Of a DNA stretch of 64,000 nucleotides, positions 1 through 9,198 are shown piece by piece (position 1 is the stretch's first letter; each line of letters begins with the position of its first letter). The DNA comes from Deferribacteraceae bacterium V6Fe1 (GTDB taxonomy: Bacteria > Chrysiogenota > Deferribacteres > Deferribacterales > Deferrivibrionaceae). Where the stretch lies: assembly GCA_022813675.1 (NCBI GenBank), contig CP063375.1, positions 310,001 through 374,000 of the forward strand, in the 5' to 3' direction. The position numbers were made by a program, and so were the translations under genes. The notes under the pieces were generated by a model. The model saw only the letters and a list, made by a program, of their open reading frames with translations. It did not search any database and was not told where the DNA came from.

Positions 1-749
1 AATTGCACATTGGTAGCTATCGGCATCATCTTCAGTTTCTCAATAATATCATTTTCTCCATAAATGGTTATAGTGTAAAAAGTATCTTTTGAAATTGTAA
101 ATCCGACAGGGATATCCTTATTAATGGCAAATATTAACTGCCCAATCTTACTTAAAGGTATAGAATACTTTCTAAGCTTTAAAGGGTCGATACTTATTGT
201 AACTGCACCTTGATATCCGCCGAATATCTCAACGTTTCCGACTCTATTATCTCTAAGCAGAGTAGGTTTTATATCCCCTTCTGCAATCTTTCTGATGTCA
301 GCAATTGAAAGTTTGTTATTTTTAGGACTTAAAGCGACAACGTCAACAGGGAGCGTAAATGACCCAGCAGTATAAATAGCAGGGCTAACATTCTGTGGCA
401 GTTTCCCCTTTACCTTATTTACAGCATTGTTAACATCCACAGCCGCCGCATCAAGCCCCTTTTTATATTCAAATTCAGCAGTGACTACCGATACTCCTGC
501 AATATTTATCGAGCTGACCTCTCTTATCATTGATAATGAGCTCAATTCTTCCTCGATAGGCTTTGAAACAGTAGAAGCAACTATTGCCGGTGTAGCTCCA
601 GGAACTGTGGAGACCACTATAACTTTTGGTCTGTCACTGTCAGGAAAAAGATTTTTAGGCATTGTAATTAGTCCGAATATCCCCATTATAAAAAACCCTG
701 CAATTACACTGTAAAGAAGGTAGGGGCGCTTATAAAAAAATTCAAACAT
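1..749 (-). CDS. RND efflux pump permease, N-terminal part (runs off left edge)
   Basis: This is the inner-membrane proton-driven transporter of a tripartite RND (AcrB/MexB/CusA-like) efflux system. About 249 N-terminal residues are present and the rest lies beyond position 1. The protein starts MFEFFYKRPYLL, with a first membrane helix at about residues 10-30, then runs into the periplasmic porter domain (LFPDSDRPKVIVVS, PGATP, IEEELSS), a layout typical of the family. The ATG at 747-749 is preceded by a strong GGGGGG Shine-Dalgarno. It lies 11 bases after the membrane fusion gene, so tolC-like, MFP and RND genes form one operon. The substrate cannot be told from this fragment. Confidence 0.9.
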   Translation of the reverse strand, partial: MFEFFYKRPYLLYSVIAGFFIMGIFGLITMPKNLFPDSDRPKVIVVSTVPGATPAIVASTVSKPIEEELSSLSMIREVSSINIAGVSVVTAEFEYKKGLDAAAVDVNNAVNKVKGKLPQNVSPAIYTAGSFTLPVDVVALSPKNNKLSIADIRKIAEGDIKPTLLRDNRVGNVEIFGGYQGAVTISIDPLKLRKYSIPLSKIGQLIFAINKDIPVGFTISKDTFYTITIYGENDIIEKLKMMPIATNVQ

Positions 750-760
750 TTATCCCCCCT

Positions 761-1900
761 CTATCTGTTTATAATGTTTATTGGATTGCCGGCTGCAATT
801 TTTAGCAAAATGTCAGGCATAGCAAGGATAATAGTTTTATTGTCCAAATCTTCATTCAAAACAACCCCTTCTGACCCGCTTCCCTTTATTTTGACAGATA
901 ATTGAGTAACCTTGTTATTACCATCCAGCAAGAATATATAAGGGTCTTTATCTGTATTTAAGATGGCTTCATGAGGAAGAAGAATCTCCTCACCCTCAAA
1001 TGTAACCAATTTTACATCGACATACTCCCCTTCTGTTAAATCATCAAAAGCGCCATCAAGCTTATAAAGTCTAATCCCATTGACTGTTGAGTAAAGTGGA
1101 ATTAATTTATAGCTTTTATCATTAAAATAAGCCTTATTAGCTTTTATATCGGCAGGTATTTTAACTTCTATGTACAAATCCTTATTGGACGATAATTTGA
1201 AAAGCGGTTTGCCGGAATAAGCCACCTCCCCGGTATTTATAAGTTTTTCGGATATTATACCGCTCACAGGGGATATAACTTTGGTATATGTCAACAAATT
1301 ATTAAGTTCGGTAAGATTATTTTTCAATATTTCAATTTTGTTCTCAGTTGTTTTTAATAAATTTTCTGTACTATTCAGCTGAGATTTTGTTGATGCTATT
1401 AAACTTTCTTCATTATTGTATTGCTCTATTGATGCACCTTGCACATCTAACAACTCTTTTGTCCTGCGATGAGTATCCAATAAATTGTTTAGTTTTATTT
1501 TAAGAGCCTGTATCTCGCCTTTTATTGACTGGATACTGTTTTCGGTATTTATAATTTCAAGATTTACGCTTGATCTTTTTGCCTTAATATCTTCATTGTC
1601 AATTTCAGCCAATAATTCACCTCTTTTTACAAAATCCCCCTTGTCTCTCAAAACATTTATAACCCTTCCAGTAACTTTTGTAGAAACAGTAGAATTAATA
1701 TTTGATTTTACAAGACCTAAAGCGGGAATTGTAAGTATAACGTGTTCTTTACTTAATTTTTGAACTTGCACATTTGAGGGGATTATCTGTGCGGTTTCGG
1801 CCTTTTTCAGCTCTGTTTTTCTCTGTTTTAATATTTTAAAACCTAATCCGACAACTACCAAAACTATTAAAATAGTAATAATTGCTTTTAAATTTTTCAT
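761..1900 (-). CDS. RND efflux membrane fusion protein (HlyD/AcrA family)
   Basis: This is the periplasmic adaptor that links the RND pump to the TolC-like channel. The 379-residue protein has an N-terminal membrane anchor (about residues 5-23, no lipobox). A lipoyl/barrel-sandwich half follows (STKVTGRVINVLRDKGDFVKRGE region), then a long coiled-coil hairpin at about residues 110-200 rich in E, K, L and N. The second lipoyl half (TYTKVISPVSGIISEKLI) and beta-barrel domains come last. It overlaps the upstream outer membrane gene by 4 bases (ATGA), which shows translational coupling. The family assignment is firm; the substrate is unknown. Confidence 0.9.
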   Translation of the reverse strand: MKNLKAIITILIVLVVVGLGFKILKQRKTELKKAETAQIIPSNVQVQKLSKEHVILTIPALGLVKSNINSTVSTKVTGRVINVLRDKGDFVKRGELLAEIDNEDIKAKRSSVNLEIINTENSIQSIKGEIQALKIKLNNLLDTHRRTKELLDVQGASIEQYNNEESLIASTKSQLNSTENLLKTTENKIEILKNNLTELNNLLTYTKVISPVSGIISEKLINTGEVAYSGKPLFKLSSNKDLYIEVKIPADIKANKAYFNDKSYKLIPLYSTVNGIRLYKLDGAFDDLTEGEYVDVKLVTFEGEEILLPHEAILNTDKDPYIFLLDGNNKVTQLSVKIKGSGSEGVVLNEDLDNKTIILAMPDILLKIAAGNPINIINR

Positions 1901-3171
1901 TTTATCACCTCTAATAAGTCAACTCCGTTTAATAATGCCTTTTGTGACAACAATTTCCATTTCTCCGCCATAGTTTCATAAAAGTCTTTTTGCGCCTGTA
2001 GCAAATTAACCTCATAGCGCAAATATTCTTCAACTGTCATTCTATTATTTCTATAAGCCACTTTACCTATTTCCAATAACTTTTCTGCACTATCTATCTT
2101 TGATTTTGCTATTTCAAGATTGTTATTGACGATAGCTATTTGACTGCTAATTTTATCAATATCAGAATTTATTTCTCTTTTAATTTTAGCCAACTTAAGC
2201 TGGCTTTTTACAATATCTATCTTCTTTGACCTAATATCTTTTAAGATATACCTGTCAAATAAAGGTATTTTTACATTTACCATTATTGAGCCGTATGTCC
2301 TTTCGATATGGTCATCAGTATTGTATGCCGTACCGGTGTTTTGCACATATGACCCACCTAAATATAAGGAAGGCAAATATTTCTCTTTTGTTATCTTGTA
2401 ATCAAGATTTGAAACTTCAATATCCTTTTCATACATTTTTATTTGAGGGCTCTCTCCGCCAAAATCTTCTTTATTTATTTCCATAGGGACAGGTTGCTCT
2501 ATCTTAATTCCCGTAATAACATAAATATCACTTAACAAATCAATTCTCTTGCTTAGCAAATTATTTTTTTGCTTTTCCAACTCAAAAATCAACCCTTCAA
2601 TATTGTAAAGCTCCGACTTAGGTAATCTTCCATTATCAACTTTAACATTAATATCCGATTTAGTTTGGTTTAACGACTGAATCCTTTTGTCAACGTATTC
2701 AATGGATTTATTCACATATTCCAATGCTGAATTAATATTTACTACGGTAGCCTCTCTCGCTATAAAATTTATCTTTTTAGCAAGTCCAAACTTTTTCTTT
2801 TCTAACATTACTTTTTCCTTTGTCGTGTAAATCTCCTTAACAAAAAGTGGCATATTAAATTCAACACCATATCTCAATATACTCTTAGAAAAAGGTATCG
2901 AATCTGTTTTAGGATTAATCTCAGTAGGAGGCATAGGTCTTAAATTTGTAGGTGAATTGTGATATTCGTATGAGCCTATAATATTGATTTGCGGGAATAA
3001 CTTTGCGGTCACTTTTTCTTTTTCCAAGTCAAACCTTTCATGAATAACAGCATCTACCTGCGTATCAGGCTGCTTTTTCAAAGCATTAAGTAACTCCTGA
3101 ATTGTTGTAGCATAAGATAAATTTGCAAAAGCCACCAACAAAAGAAGCAAAAAAAACGCAACTTTTCTCAT
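1897..3171 (-). CDS. TolC-family outer membrane efflux protein
   Basis: This is the outer membrane channel of the tripartite pump and the first gene of its operon. The 424-residue protein has a signal peptide (MRKVAFFLLLLLVAFANLSYA). It then carries the duplicated helical OEP repeats typical of TolC, with long amphipathic helices such as LEIAKSKIDSAEKLLEIGKV and YLRYEVNLLQAQKDFYETMAE near the end of each repeat. The length matches the family. The start is supported by a GGGGGA Shine-Dalgarno just upstream. A sigma-70-like promoter lies at 3200-3229. Confidence 0.88.
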   Translation of the reverse strand: MRKVAFFLLLLLVAFANLSYATTIQELLNALKKQPDTQVDAVIHERFDLEKEKVTAKLFPQINIIGSYEYHNSPTNLRPMPPTEINPKTDSIPFSKSILRYGVEFNMPLFVKEIYTTKEKVMLEKKKFGLAKKINFIAREATVVNINSALEYVNKSIEYVDKRIQSLNQTKSDINVKVDNGRLPKSELYNIEGLIFELEKQKNNLLSKRIDLLSDIYVITGIKIEQPVPMEINKEDFGGESPQIKMYEKDIEVSNLDYKITKEKYLPSLYLGGSYVQNTGTAYNTDDHIERTYGSIMVNVKIPLFDRYILKDIRSKKIDIVKSQLKLAKIKREINSDIDKISSQIAIVNNNLEIAKSKIDSAEKLLEIGKVAYRNNRMTVEEYLRYEVNLLQAQKDFYETMAEKWKLLSQKALLNGVDLLEVIK

Positions 3172-3199
3172 ATGTCCCCCATATTTTTATATATATAGA

Positions 3200-3229
3200 A
3201 ACATATATCTAACTATCTAAAAATGTCAA
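3200..3229 (-). promoter_or_regulatory. Sigma-70-like promoter of the tolC-MFP-RND operon
   Basis: On the minus strand a perfect -35 TTGACA (3224-3229) precedes a -10 TATGTT (3200-3205) by 18 bases. TATATG at 16-base spacing is an alternative -10. The expected start is about 25 bases upstream of the tolC-like ATG. No obvious operator palindrome was seen in the short leader. Confidence 0.6.
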
Positions 3230-3360
3230 CATAAAATCTCAAGTTATTTATATTGGCAACAGCTAACGCATGTTTTTTTTTAACATTACAAACTGCTATC
3301 AAACTCAATTTCCAGGCGATGCCAGTTGACATTAAACTCTACATATAATATTTTTACCTC

Positions 3361-3849
3361 ATGGCAAAGGTAAAATATCCTAAAACAAACGCGATAAGAT
3401 TTTTGGAAGAAAACAAAGTCCCTTTCGAAGGATATTTTTATAAATATGAAGAAAGGGGCGGCACTAAAGTATCCGCAAGAGAGTTGGGTGTAGATGAGCA
3501 TATTATCGTAAAAACGATAATTATGGAAGATGATAATAAAAAACCATTTATAGTCTTAATGCATGGTGACAAAGAAATTTCCACCAAAAATCTTGCACGA
3601 ATATTAAATGTCAAAAGTGTATCCCCTTGCTCTCCAGAAACCGCCAATAAGCACTCTGGTTATGTCGTAGGTGGCACATCACCCTTTGGCACAAGAAAAA
3701 ATATGCCGGTATTTATGGAAAAATCTATATTGGATTTGGAATATATTTTTATTAACGGCGGCAAGAGAGGCTTTCTCGTAAAAATAGATCCTAAAGATGT
3801 GCAAAAAATATTAAATGCGACAATTGTTGAAGTAGGGATAGATGGATAA
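3361..3849 (+). CDS. ybaK: YbaK/EbsC-family aminoacyl-tRNA deacylase
   Basis: This is a probable trans-editing enzyme that hydrolyses mischarged Cys-tRNA(Pro). The 162-residue protein spans the whole YbaK fold. It has the N-terminal helix (NAIRFLEENKVPFEGY), the invariant lysine (VKTI), the glycine-rich GYVVGGTSPFG and the final YIFINGGKRGFLV. The ATG is forced because an in-frame stop lies at 3346-3348. No Shine-Dalgarno is visible, and a TATAAT (3344-3349) sits so close that the mRNA could be nearly leaderless. The gene overlaps the next one by 8 bases and heads a four-gene plus-strand operon. Confidence 0.9.
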   Translation: MAKVKYPKTNAIRFLEENKVPFEGYFYKYEERGGTKVSARELGVDEHIIVKTIIMEDDNKKPFIVLMHGDKEISTKNLARILNVKSVSPCSPETANKHSGYVVGGTSPFGTRKNMPVFMEKSILDLEYIFINGGKRGFLVKIDPKDVQKILNATIVEVGIDG

Positions 3850-4495
3850 CATACTTGTAATATTTGACATGGATGGCACATTAGTTGACACACGAGCCGA
3901 CATAACGATTTCCATAAATTATGTAAGAAAAACTAAGAATCTTCCGCCGCTAACTGAAGAAGAAGTTATAAAAATAATTAATTTCAAACGTGAAGAACTT
4001 GCAAAACAATTATACCACACAGAAACATATATGCCTGAAGACAGAGCAATATTTGAAGAGCATTATAAGCAGCAGTGCACTAAAAATGTCAAACCATACA
4101 AAGGGATAGTTGATTTGCTCGATTTTTTGAAAAGCAGCGGTATGAGACTTTCCGTTGCGACAAATGCACCCACAAAATTTGGAGAAAGAATACTAAATGC
4201 AGCAAAAATTGACCATTACTTTGACCATATAGTCGGCTCATGCAAAGTCGAAAAGGCAAAACCTGACCCTGACATGATTTATCTGATACAAGACCTTTAC
4301 TCTGATAAAACTCTGAGCAAAAAATTTCTTGTGGGGGATAATCATACTGACATAAATGCAGCAAAAAATGCAAACATACCATCTATTTTTGTTAAATGGG
4401 GCTACGGCAGCTTTGATGGTGTCGCACCGGACTTTACGGCTGAATCACCTGAGGAAATTGTTAAGTATATTTTGGATGAAAAAGTATCTTCTTAA
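3842..4495 (+). CDS. HAD-superfamily phosphatase (phosphoglycolate phosphatase-like)
   Basis: This is a cytoplasmic haloacid dehalogenase-type phosphatase of 217 residues. All four HAD motifs are visible: FDMDGTLVD at the N-terminus (nucleophile and acid Asp), SVATNA (motif II Thr), KAKPDPD (motif III Lys) and GDNHTDINAAKNA (motif IV acids). The helical cap sits between motifs I and II, as in subfamily I Gph/PpaX enzymes. The substrate cannot be fixed from sequence. The gene overlaps ybaK by 8 bases, and the kinase gene starts within its last 20 bases, so it is cotranscribed with a two-component system. Confidence 0.87.
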   Translation: MDNILVIFDMDGTLVDTRADITISINYVRKTKNLPPLTEEEVIKIINFKREELAKQLYHTETYMPEDRAIFEEHYKQQCTKNVKPYKGIVDLLDFLKSSGMRLSVATNAPTKFGERILNAAKIDHYFDHIVGSCKVEKAKPDPDMIYLIQDLYSDKTLSKKFLVGDNHTDINAAKNANIPSIFVKWGYGSFDGVAPDFTAESPEEIVKYILDEKVSS

Positions 4496-6086
4496 AATTC
4501 TACATCTTACTTTTAAAAAGTTTTTTCAAAATATCAGGCTTAAAAGCTTATCTGCCAAACTTATATTCACAACATCTGCGCTTGTAATTTTTGCTCTCTT
4601 TTTATCATTTATAAATTTTGGCAAAGTAATCAAAGAAATCCTTCAAACCGAAGGGACAAAAAAAGCGCTATCTGTTTCTATTACTCTGTCAAATACTCCT
4701 GACATTATAACTATATTTAAAACCGAAAGGACTGACGGTGAAACTGAAAAGATGCTTGATTCAATCAAACTTAAAACCGGTATAAAATTTATACTGCTAA
4801 AAACTCCTAAGAAAACCATTTACTTTGATAATGACGATATAATTTTAACCACCGAAGATGAAGATTTGCTGACCTATAAATACGGCAAATACTTCACTAA
4901 ATCGATTTACATAGACAATAAAAGATATACTATCGCTCAAACACCCGTTTACTTTGAAAATTCAATTTTGGGTCTTGTTAGTGTTGCTTTTGAAGAGCAG
5001 TCATTCAAAGCAGTCCTATCAAATTATTCAAAAAAATTATTTTCATTTGTATACTTAATCATAATGATTACAATAGTTGTCGCAATGATCGTTTCATTCA
5101 AAATTAAGTATTCCCTTTTAGGTTTTGAACCAAAAGAGTTAAGCTTTTTATTTTTAGAGAAGGATGCCATTATAAACTCCGCTAGGGAGGCAATACTTGC
5201 AATCGACATAAATAAAAATCTGCGTCTTTTCAATGCGGTGGCACAATCATATTTTAATATAAACAACTCAAAGAAGGTTTTGCCGATTGAGCTTGAAAAT
5301 ATCATGGAAACTTCTATATCTCAAAATACAGACATATATGACAAAGAAATCATCATTAATAAAGAAGCATATATTTGCAATATTTCTCCGATTATTAAAA
5401 ATAACCTTACACTTGGGGCTGTTGCAACCTGCAGAAAAAAAGATGAAATTGATAAACTTGTGATCGAACTTACAAAAGTTAAAAAATACTCAGAAACATT
5501 AAGACAAAAAAAACACGAGTTTTCAAACCTTTTACATTTGATTTACGGATATGTTCAGACCAAAAACTATGAAAGTATTAAAAATATACTATTTGAAACA
5601 GGTGAATATGACAGCAATATAATACAAAACCTGAGAAATAAAATAAATGATCCGACGCTGTTGGCAGTATTAATTGGAAAATATTACTATGCTTTGGAAA
5701 ACGGAGTAAAAATAATATTTGATGAAGATTGCTACATCGCATCTACTCTTAATGAAAATATTGCTCAAAAACTTCCAACAATACTTGGAAATATTATTAA
5801 TAATGCTATTGATGAGGCAAAACATTCTGCCGAAAAAAAAGTGTGGATTTCAGGCACGGATGTCGGACGTGAGCTGATAATTGAGGTGGAAGATTCCGGA
5901 CGCGGAATCAATGAAAGGGATATTGAAAAATTGTTTCAAAAAGGGTACACTACCAAAAAACAATATGGAAATATAGGATACGGTTTGTATCTGGTAAAGA
6001 AGGAATTAGAAGAAATCGGAGGTTCCATAAGCGTATCAAATACCAATAACGGTGCACTTTTCACCGTTTATTTGCCGCTTAAATGA
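4476..6086 (+). CDS. CitA/DcuS-type sensor histidine kinase
   Basis: This is a membrane sensor kinase of the carboxylate-sensing CitA/DcuS/DctS class. I start it at the ATG at 4476, giving MKKYLLK and 536 residues, because the longer frame from 4356 would lie inside the HAD gene. Helix 1 (about 27-47) and helix 2 (about 188-210) bracket a periplasmic Cache-like domain. A cytoplasmic PAS domain follows (about 226-320). The H-box is KKHEFSNLLHLIYGYVQ with phospho-acceptor His347, followed by an ATPase domain (NIINNAIDEA, VEDSGRGI, GYGLYLVK). It probably senses a di- or tricarboxylate and was meant to drive the adjacent tct transporter. Its partner regulator is interrupted. Confidence 0.88.
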   Translation: MKKYLLKILHLTFKKFFQNIRLKSLSAKLIFTTSALVIFALFLSFINFGKVIKEILQTEGTKKALSVSITLSNTPDIITIFKTERTDGETEKMLDSIKLKTGIKFILLKTPKKTIYFDNDDIILTTEDEDLLTYKYGKYFTKSIYIDNKRYTIAQTPVYFENSILGLVSVAFEEQSFKAVLSNYSKKLFSFVYLIIMITIVVAMIVSFKIKYSLLGFEPKELSFLFLEKDAIINSAREAILAIDINKNLRLFNAVAQSYFNINNSKKVLPIELENIMETSISQNTDIYDKEIIINKEAYICNISPIIKNNLTLGAVATCRKKDEIDKLVIELTKVKKYSETLRQKKHEFSNLLHLIYGYVQTKNYESIKNILFETGEYDSNIIQNLRNKINDPTLLAVLIGKYYYALENGVKIIFDEDCYIASTLNENIAQKLPTILGNIINNAIDEAKHSAEKKVWISGTDVGRELIIEVEDSGRGINERDIEKLFQKGYTTKKQYGNIGYGLYLVKKELEEIGGSISVSNTNNGALFTVYLPLK

Positions 6087-6090
6087 CTAT

Positions 6091-6774
6091 ATGTATAAGG
6101 TTATAATTGCCGAAGACGAAGAAAAAATCGCTTTGCTACATAAATCTTTTTTAGACGATAATCCTGATTTTGAAGTACTTGCAATTGCAAACACCATTAA
6201 AGAAACACAAAAAGCACTGGAAATACTTAATCCCGACCTTATTTTGCTTGATGTCTATTTTCCGGACGGAAATGGAATAGAGCTGCTAAAATGGATACGT
6301 CAAAATAACCTATTATGTGATGTAATCTTGATTACTGCTGCAAGGGAAACACATGCATTGGAGCAGGCATTGAAGTTTGGAATATATGATTATCTCGTAA
6401 AACCTATACTTCTCAATAGGCTTGAAGCCTCTCTTTAAAATTATGTAAATTACAAAAGTAATCTTAACAACTCTCAAATTGTCTCTCAGGACTATATTGA
6501 TAACATTATAGGCAAAAAAAACCACACTGACAAAGTAATTAAGAATACTGACAATCTCCCAAAAGGCATAGACAAGCTGACACTTGAGAAAATAATAGAC
6601 AAAATGAAAACTATAGATTCATTTTTGTCCGCGTCTGAACTGGGTGATATTTTGGGAATTAACAGGACAACGGCAAGAAGATATCTTGAATACCTCTCAG
6701 CCGTTGGTCTTGTAAATGTTGACTCTCAATACGGTACAATAGGCAGACCTGAAAAAAGATACAAGCTCATCTGA
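6091..6774 (+). pseudogene. CitB/DcuR-family response regulator interrupted by an in-frame TAA
   Basis: The reading frame from ATG 6091 encodes a complete receiver domain (VIIAEDEEK, phospho-acceptor in LILLDVYFPDG, LITAARE, YLVKPI). It stops at TAA 6436-6438. The same frame continues with no other stop to TGA 6772-6774. That stretch encodes a linker and the expected C-terminal helix-turn-helix (FLSASELGDILGINRTTARR, then YLEYLSAVGLVN and IGRPEKRYKLI). The total of 227 codons equals the normal family length. A single base change (AAA, CAA or GAA to TAA) explains it. As written, only a receiver without a DNA-binding domain would be made. A sequencing error or readthrough are alternatives. Its tail overlaps the convergent abrB-like gene by 8 bases. 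Confidence 0.85.
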
Positions 6775-7252
6775 TAAGCCTACTAATAATAGGTACTACT
6801 ATAAAAAGCGTAAATATCCTTACTGTGTGTAAAAATGCCACTACCTGCGTTTTGTGCCCTTCTGACTGAGCCAACAAACTCATCCCAGACATCCCACCCG
6901 GAGAAAATCCGAAAAGAGCGGTCGCGAAATCGATAATATTAAGCCGTCTTGCGACATACGCCATCCCTATTGCAACAAGAAGCAACATCACAGTGCTCAC
7001 AACAGCCAGTGGAGTAACCTTTACAATCATCCCCAAAAAACTTCTGTCAAAAGTTACACCAAGTGATATCCCCAGTATAATTTGAATAATAAGGCTTATG
7101 TTTCCTGTAATTACAATTTGTTGGGTAAAAATCATAGATACAATTCCAGAAAAAAGCATGGAGCCGACAATGGCTCCACCAGGGTAATTCATCTTTGCAA
7201 AAAATATTCCGCCTATTATTCCAAAAAGGCAAACAACAATAACTTTTTCCAT
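6767..7252 (-). CDS. AbrB-family membrane protein, single-repeat form
   Basis: This is a small integral membrane protein of 161 residues with about five hydrophobic segments and the family's glycine-rich signatures (NYPGGAIVGSMLFSG, FGFSPGGMSGMSLLA). Usual AbrB/YdfK-like proteins carry two such repeats in about 350 residues, whereas this one has one, so it probably works as a dimer. It is the last gene of the tctCBA operon, 2 bases after tctA. It may therefore assist carboxylate uptake, though its biochemical role is unknown. It must not be confused with the Bacillus transition-state regulator AbrB. Confidence 0.75.
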   Translation of the reverse strand: MEKVIVVCLFGIIGGIFFAKMNYPGGAIVGSMLFSGIVSMIFTQQIVITGNISLIIQIILGISLGVTFDRSFLGMIVKVTPLAVVSTVMLLLVAIGMAYVARRLNIIDFATALFGFSPGGMSGMSLLAQSEGHKTQVVAFLHTVRIFTLFIVVPIISRLIR

Positions 7253-7254
7253 AT

Positions 7255-8754
7255 TTAACTCTTAAAATATTTTTTCTTAACTATTTTAATAACTATTGGC
7301 ATGATAAGCATTGCCGCAACCAAAATCCACAAGACTATATTAATCCTACCTTCAAAAAATATCCCGTATTCTCCGCCACTCATTGAAAGTGCTCTTCTTA
7401 GGTTATCCTCCATAATCTCGCCAAGCACAAAACCAAGAATAATAGGTGCCATTGAATAATTAAGTTTTCTCAATATATAACCTAGCACACCAAGAATTAT
7501 AGCGATCATCAGAGAATATGTGCTCAAATTAACTGAATACACCCCTACAAAAGCAAGCACTACAACCGATGGGACTAGTATCCAATAAGGTATTTGCAAT
7601 ATTTTCGTAAAAACCTTTACCAGAGGCAAGTTTATAACCAACAGCATAATATTACCGATATACATTGAAGCTATAAGACCCCATACAAGTTTTGGTTGCT
7701 CGGTAAACAGCATTGGTCCTGGATTTATATTATAAAGCATCAATGCACCTAAAAGTACCGCCGTAGTGCCACTACCAGGTATTCCAAGAGTAAGCATTGG
7801 GACAAGCGCACCACCGGCTGAAGCATTGTTAGCACTCTCAGGTGCTGCAAGCCCGCGGTAGTCACCATTACCGAAAGTCCCCTCTTTATCGGATAATTTT
7901 TTTTCAAGTGTATACGAAACGGCACTGGCAATAGATGCCCCTGTACCAGGCAAAACACCTATCACAAACCCTATTATGGCAGACCGCAGAATTGCCCATT
8001 TACATATCAAAAAGTCTTTCAGGCTAATATACACCCTTTCTATTTTAGGTAACTGAAATGTATCACTGTTGTAATGCTCAAGCATTAACAACACTTCGCT
8101 CACCGCAAAAAAACCTACCACAACTGTTAAAAATTCAAATCCATCATAAAGCTCAGGCTCATTAAATGTATATCTTAAAACGCCGGTAGTAGAATCTACA
8201 CCTACAACAGCCAGTATAAGCCCTATCACAACGCTAATCAAACTTTTAACCGGTCTCTTCCCCATAAGAACTGTAATGGTTGAAAAAGCAAAAACCATCA
8301 GCACGAAATACTCTGGAGGACCAAAGCTAATAGCAAATTTAGACATTAACGGCCCAAAAAAGGTTAAGCCTATAACTGCAAGCGTGCCACCTATAAAAGA
8401 TGCCAAACCTGACAGTGCAAGTGCAGGTCCTCCAAGCCCCTTTTGAGATAAAGGAAAACCTTCAAGGGTAGTAAATACCGCACCGGCATCCCCTGGCACA
8501 TTGAGCAAAATACTTGAAATCCTGCCGCCATATTCTGCACCGTAATAAATCCCTGCCAGTAAAATCAGTGAGGATTCAGGTGGAAGGCCAATTGTGTATG
8601 CAATAGGTAATAAAAGTGCCACACCATTTATTGGGCCTAAGCCGGGCAACGCACCAAACAGAGTCCCAAGCAACGCCCCCAAAAGAGCCAACCCAAGATT
8701 CATCGCAGTTAATGCTACTGTAAAACCATTATATAATAAGGATAAAACTTCCAT
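7255..8754 (-). CDS. tctA: Tripartite tricarboxylate transporter, large permease TctA
   Basis: This is the large membrane subunit of a secondary TTT-family transporter that uses a periplasmic binding protein. The 499-residue polytopic protein has about 11-12 predicted helices. It carries the duplicated TctA signature, first as GALPGLGPINGVALLLPIAY near the N-terminus and again as GVLPGTGASIASAVSYTLEK in the middle. PESANNASAGGALVPMLTLGIPGSGTTA follows as a conserved loop. The length and motif order are normal. It lies 3 bases after tctB and 2 bases before the abrB-like gene. The substrate is probably a di- or tricarboxylate but cannot be read from the sequence. Confidence 0.93.
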   Translation of the reverse strand: MEVLSLLYNGFTVALTAMNLGLALLGALLGTLFGALPGLGPINGVALLLPIAYTIGLPPESSLILLAGIYYGAEYGGRISSILLNVPGDAGAVFTTLEGFPLSQKGLGGPALALSGLASFIGGTLAVIGLTFFGPLMSKFAISFGPPEYFVLMVFAFSTITVLMGKRPVKSLISVVIGLILAVVGVDSTTGVLRYTFNEPELYDGFEFLTVVVGFFAVSEVLLMLEHYNSDTFQLPKIERVYISLKDFLICKWAILRSAIIGFVIGVLPGTGASIASAVSYTLEKKLSDKEGTFGNGDYRGLAAPESANNASAGGALVPMLTLGIPGSGTTAVLLGALMLYNINPGPMLFTEQPKLVWGLIASMYIGNIMLLVINLPLVKVFTKILQIPYWILVPSVVVLAFVGVYSVNLSTYSLMIAIILGVLGYILRKLNYSMAPIILGFVLGEIMEDNLRRALSMSGGEYGIFFEGRINIVLWILVAAMLIMPIVIKIVKKKYFKS

Positions 8755-8757
8755 AAT

Positions 8758-9198
8758 TCACCCAATCATCTTTTCAATTATTTTCCCAAGAGGAAGCGGA
8801 ATTTGAAGAATCACGTCAAATATCACATATACCGAAAAGCTTATACAGACAGCAGTGATTATAGATTGCAATGTCTTCCCCTTAAAAAGTTTTGCAATAA
8901 AATAAACTGTAATAGTAGTTGACACCAAAAAACCAAGAAAGTTAAAGCTCAATTGATAAAACACTAATATACCAATAAAAAAAATTCCTCTTAGTATACT
9001 GCTTTTTGAACCAGCTTTGATATCCGCCGGTTTTATGAATACAATAAATGATAAAATAAAAAGCAATACACCAAGGGCAACCGGGAAAGCCTTAGGCCCA
9101 AGCGGGTCATAAGAAAAAGGGACATCAAAAGTAAGGCCGTAGCCGCCGATAAAGGCGGCTAAAACCATTAAAAACAATGCAAATATTCTGTCTATCAT
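8758..9198 (-). CDS. tctB: Tripartite tricarboxylate transporter, small permease TctB
   Basis: This is the small membrane subunit of the TTT transporter. The 146-residue protein has four predicted helices, with SYDPLGPKAFPVALG after the first helix as the conserved TctB feature. It overlaps tctC by 4 bases upstream and is followed by tctA after 3 bases, the usual C-B-A order. TctB proteins diverge strongly, so the call rests on size, topology and context. Confidence 0.87.
   Translation of the reverse strand: MIDRIFALFLMVLAAFIGGYGLTFDVPFSYDPLGPKAFPVALGVLLFILSFIVFIKPADIKAGSKSSILRGIFFIGILVFYQLSFNFLGFLVSTTITVYFIAKLFKGKTLQSIITAVCISFSVYVIFDVILQIPLPLGKIIEKMIG

Noticed and set aside
427-714. Open frame on the plus strand
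   Set aside because: It is a shadow of the RND permease on the other strand, which is continuous from 749 to 1 with clear family motifs.
4356-4475. Longer N-terminus for the sensor kinase
   Set aside because: It overlaps 140 bases of the HAD phosphatase gene and adds no recognisable domain; the ATG at 4476 gives a normal short cytoplasmic start.
6436-6438. Recoding of the regulator stop as selenocysteine
   Set aside because: The codon is TAA, which is not used for Sec or Pyl, and the position is a linker without a redox residue.
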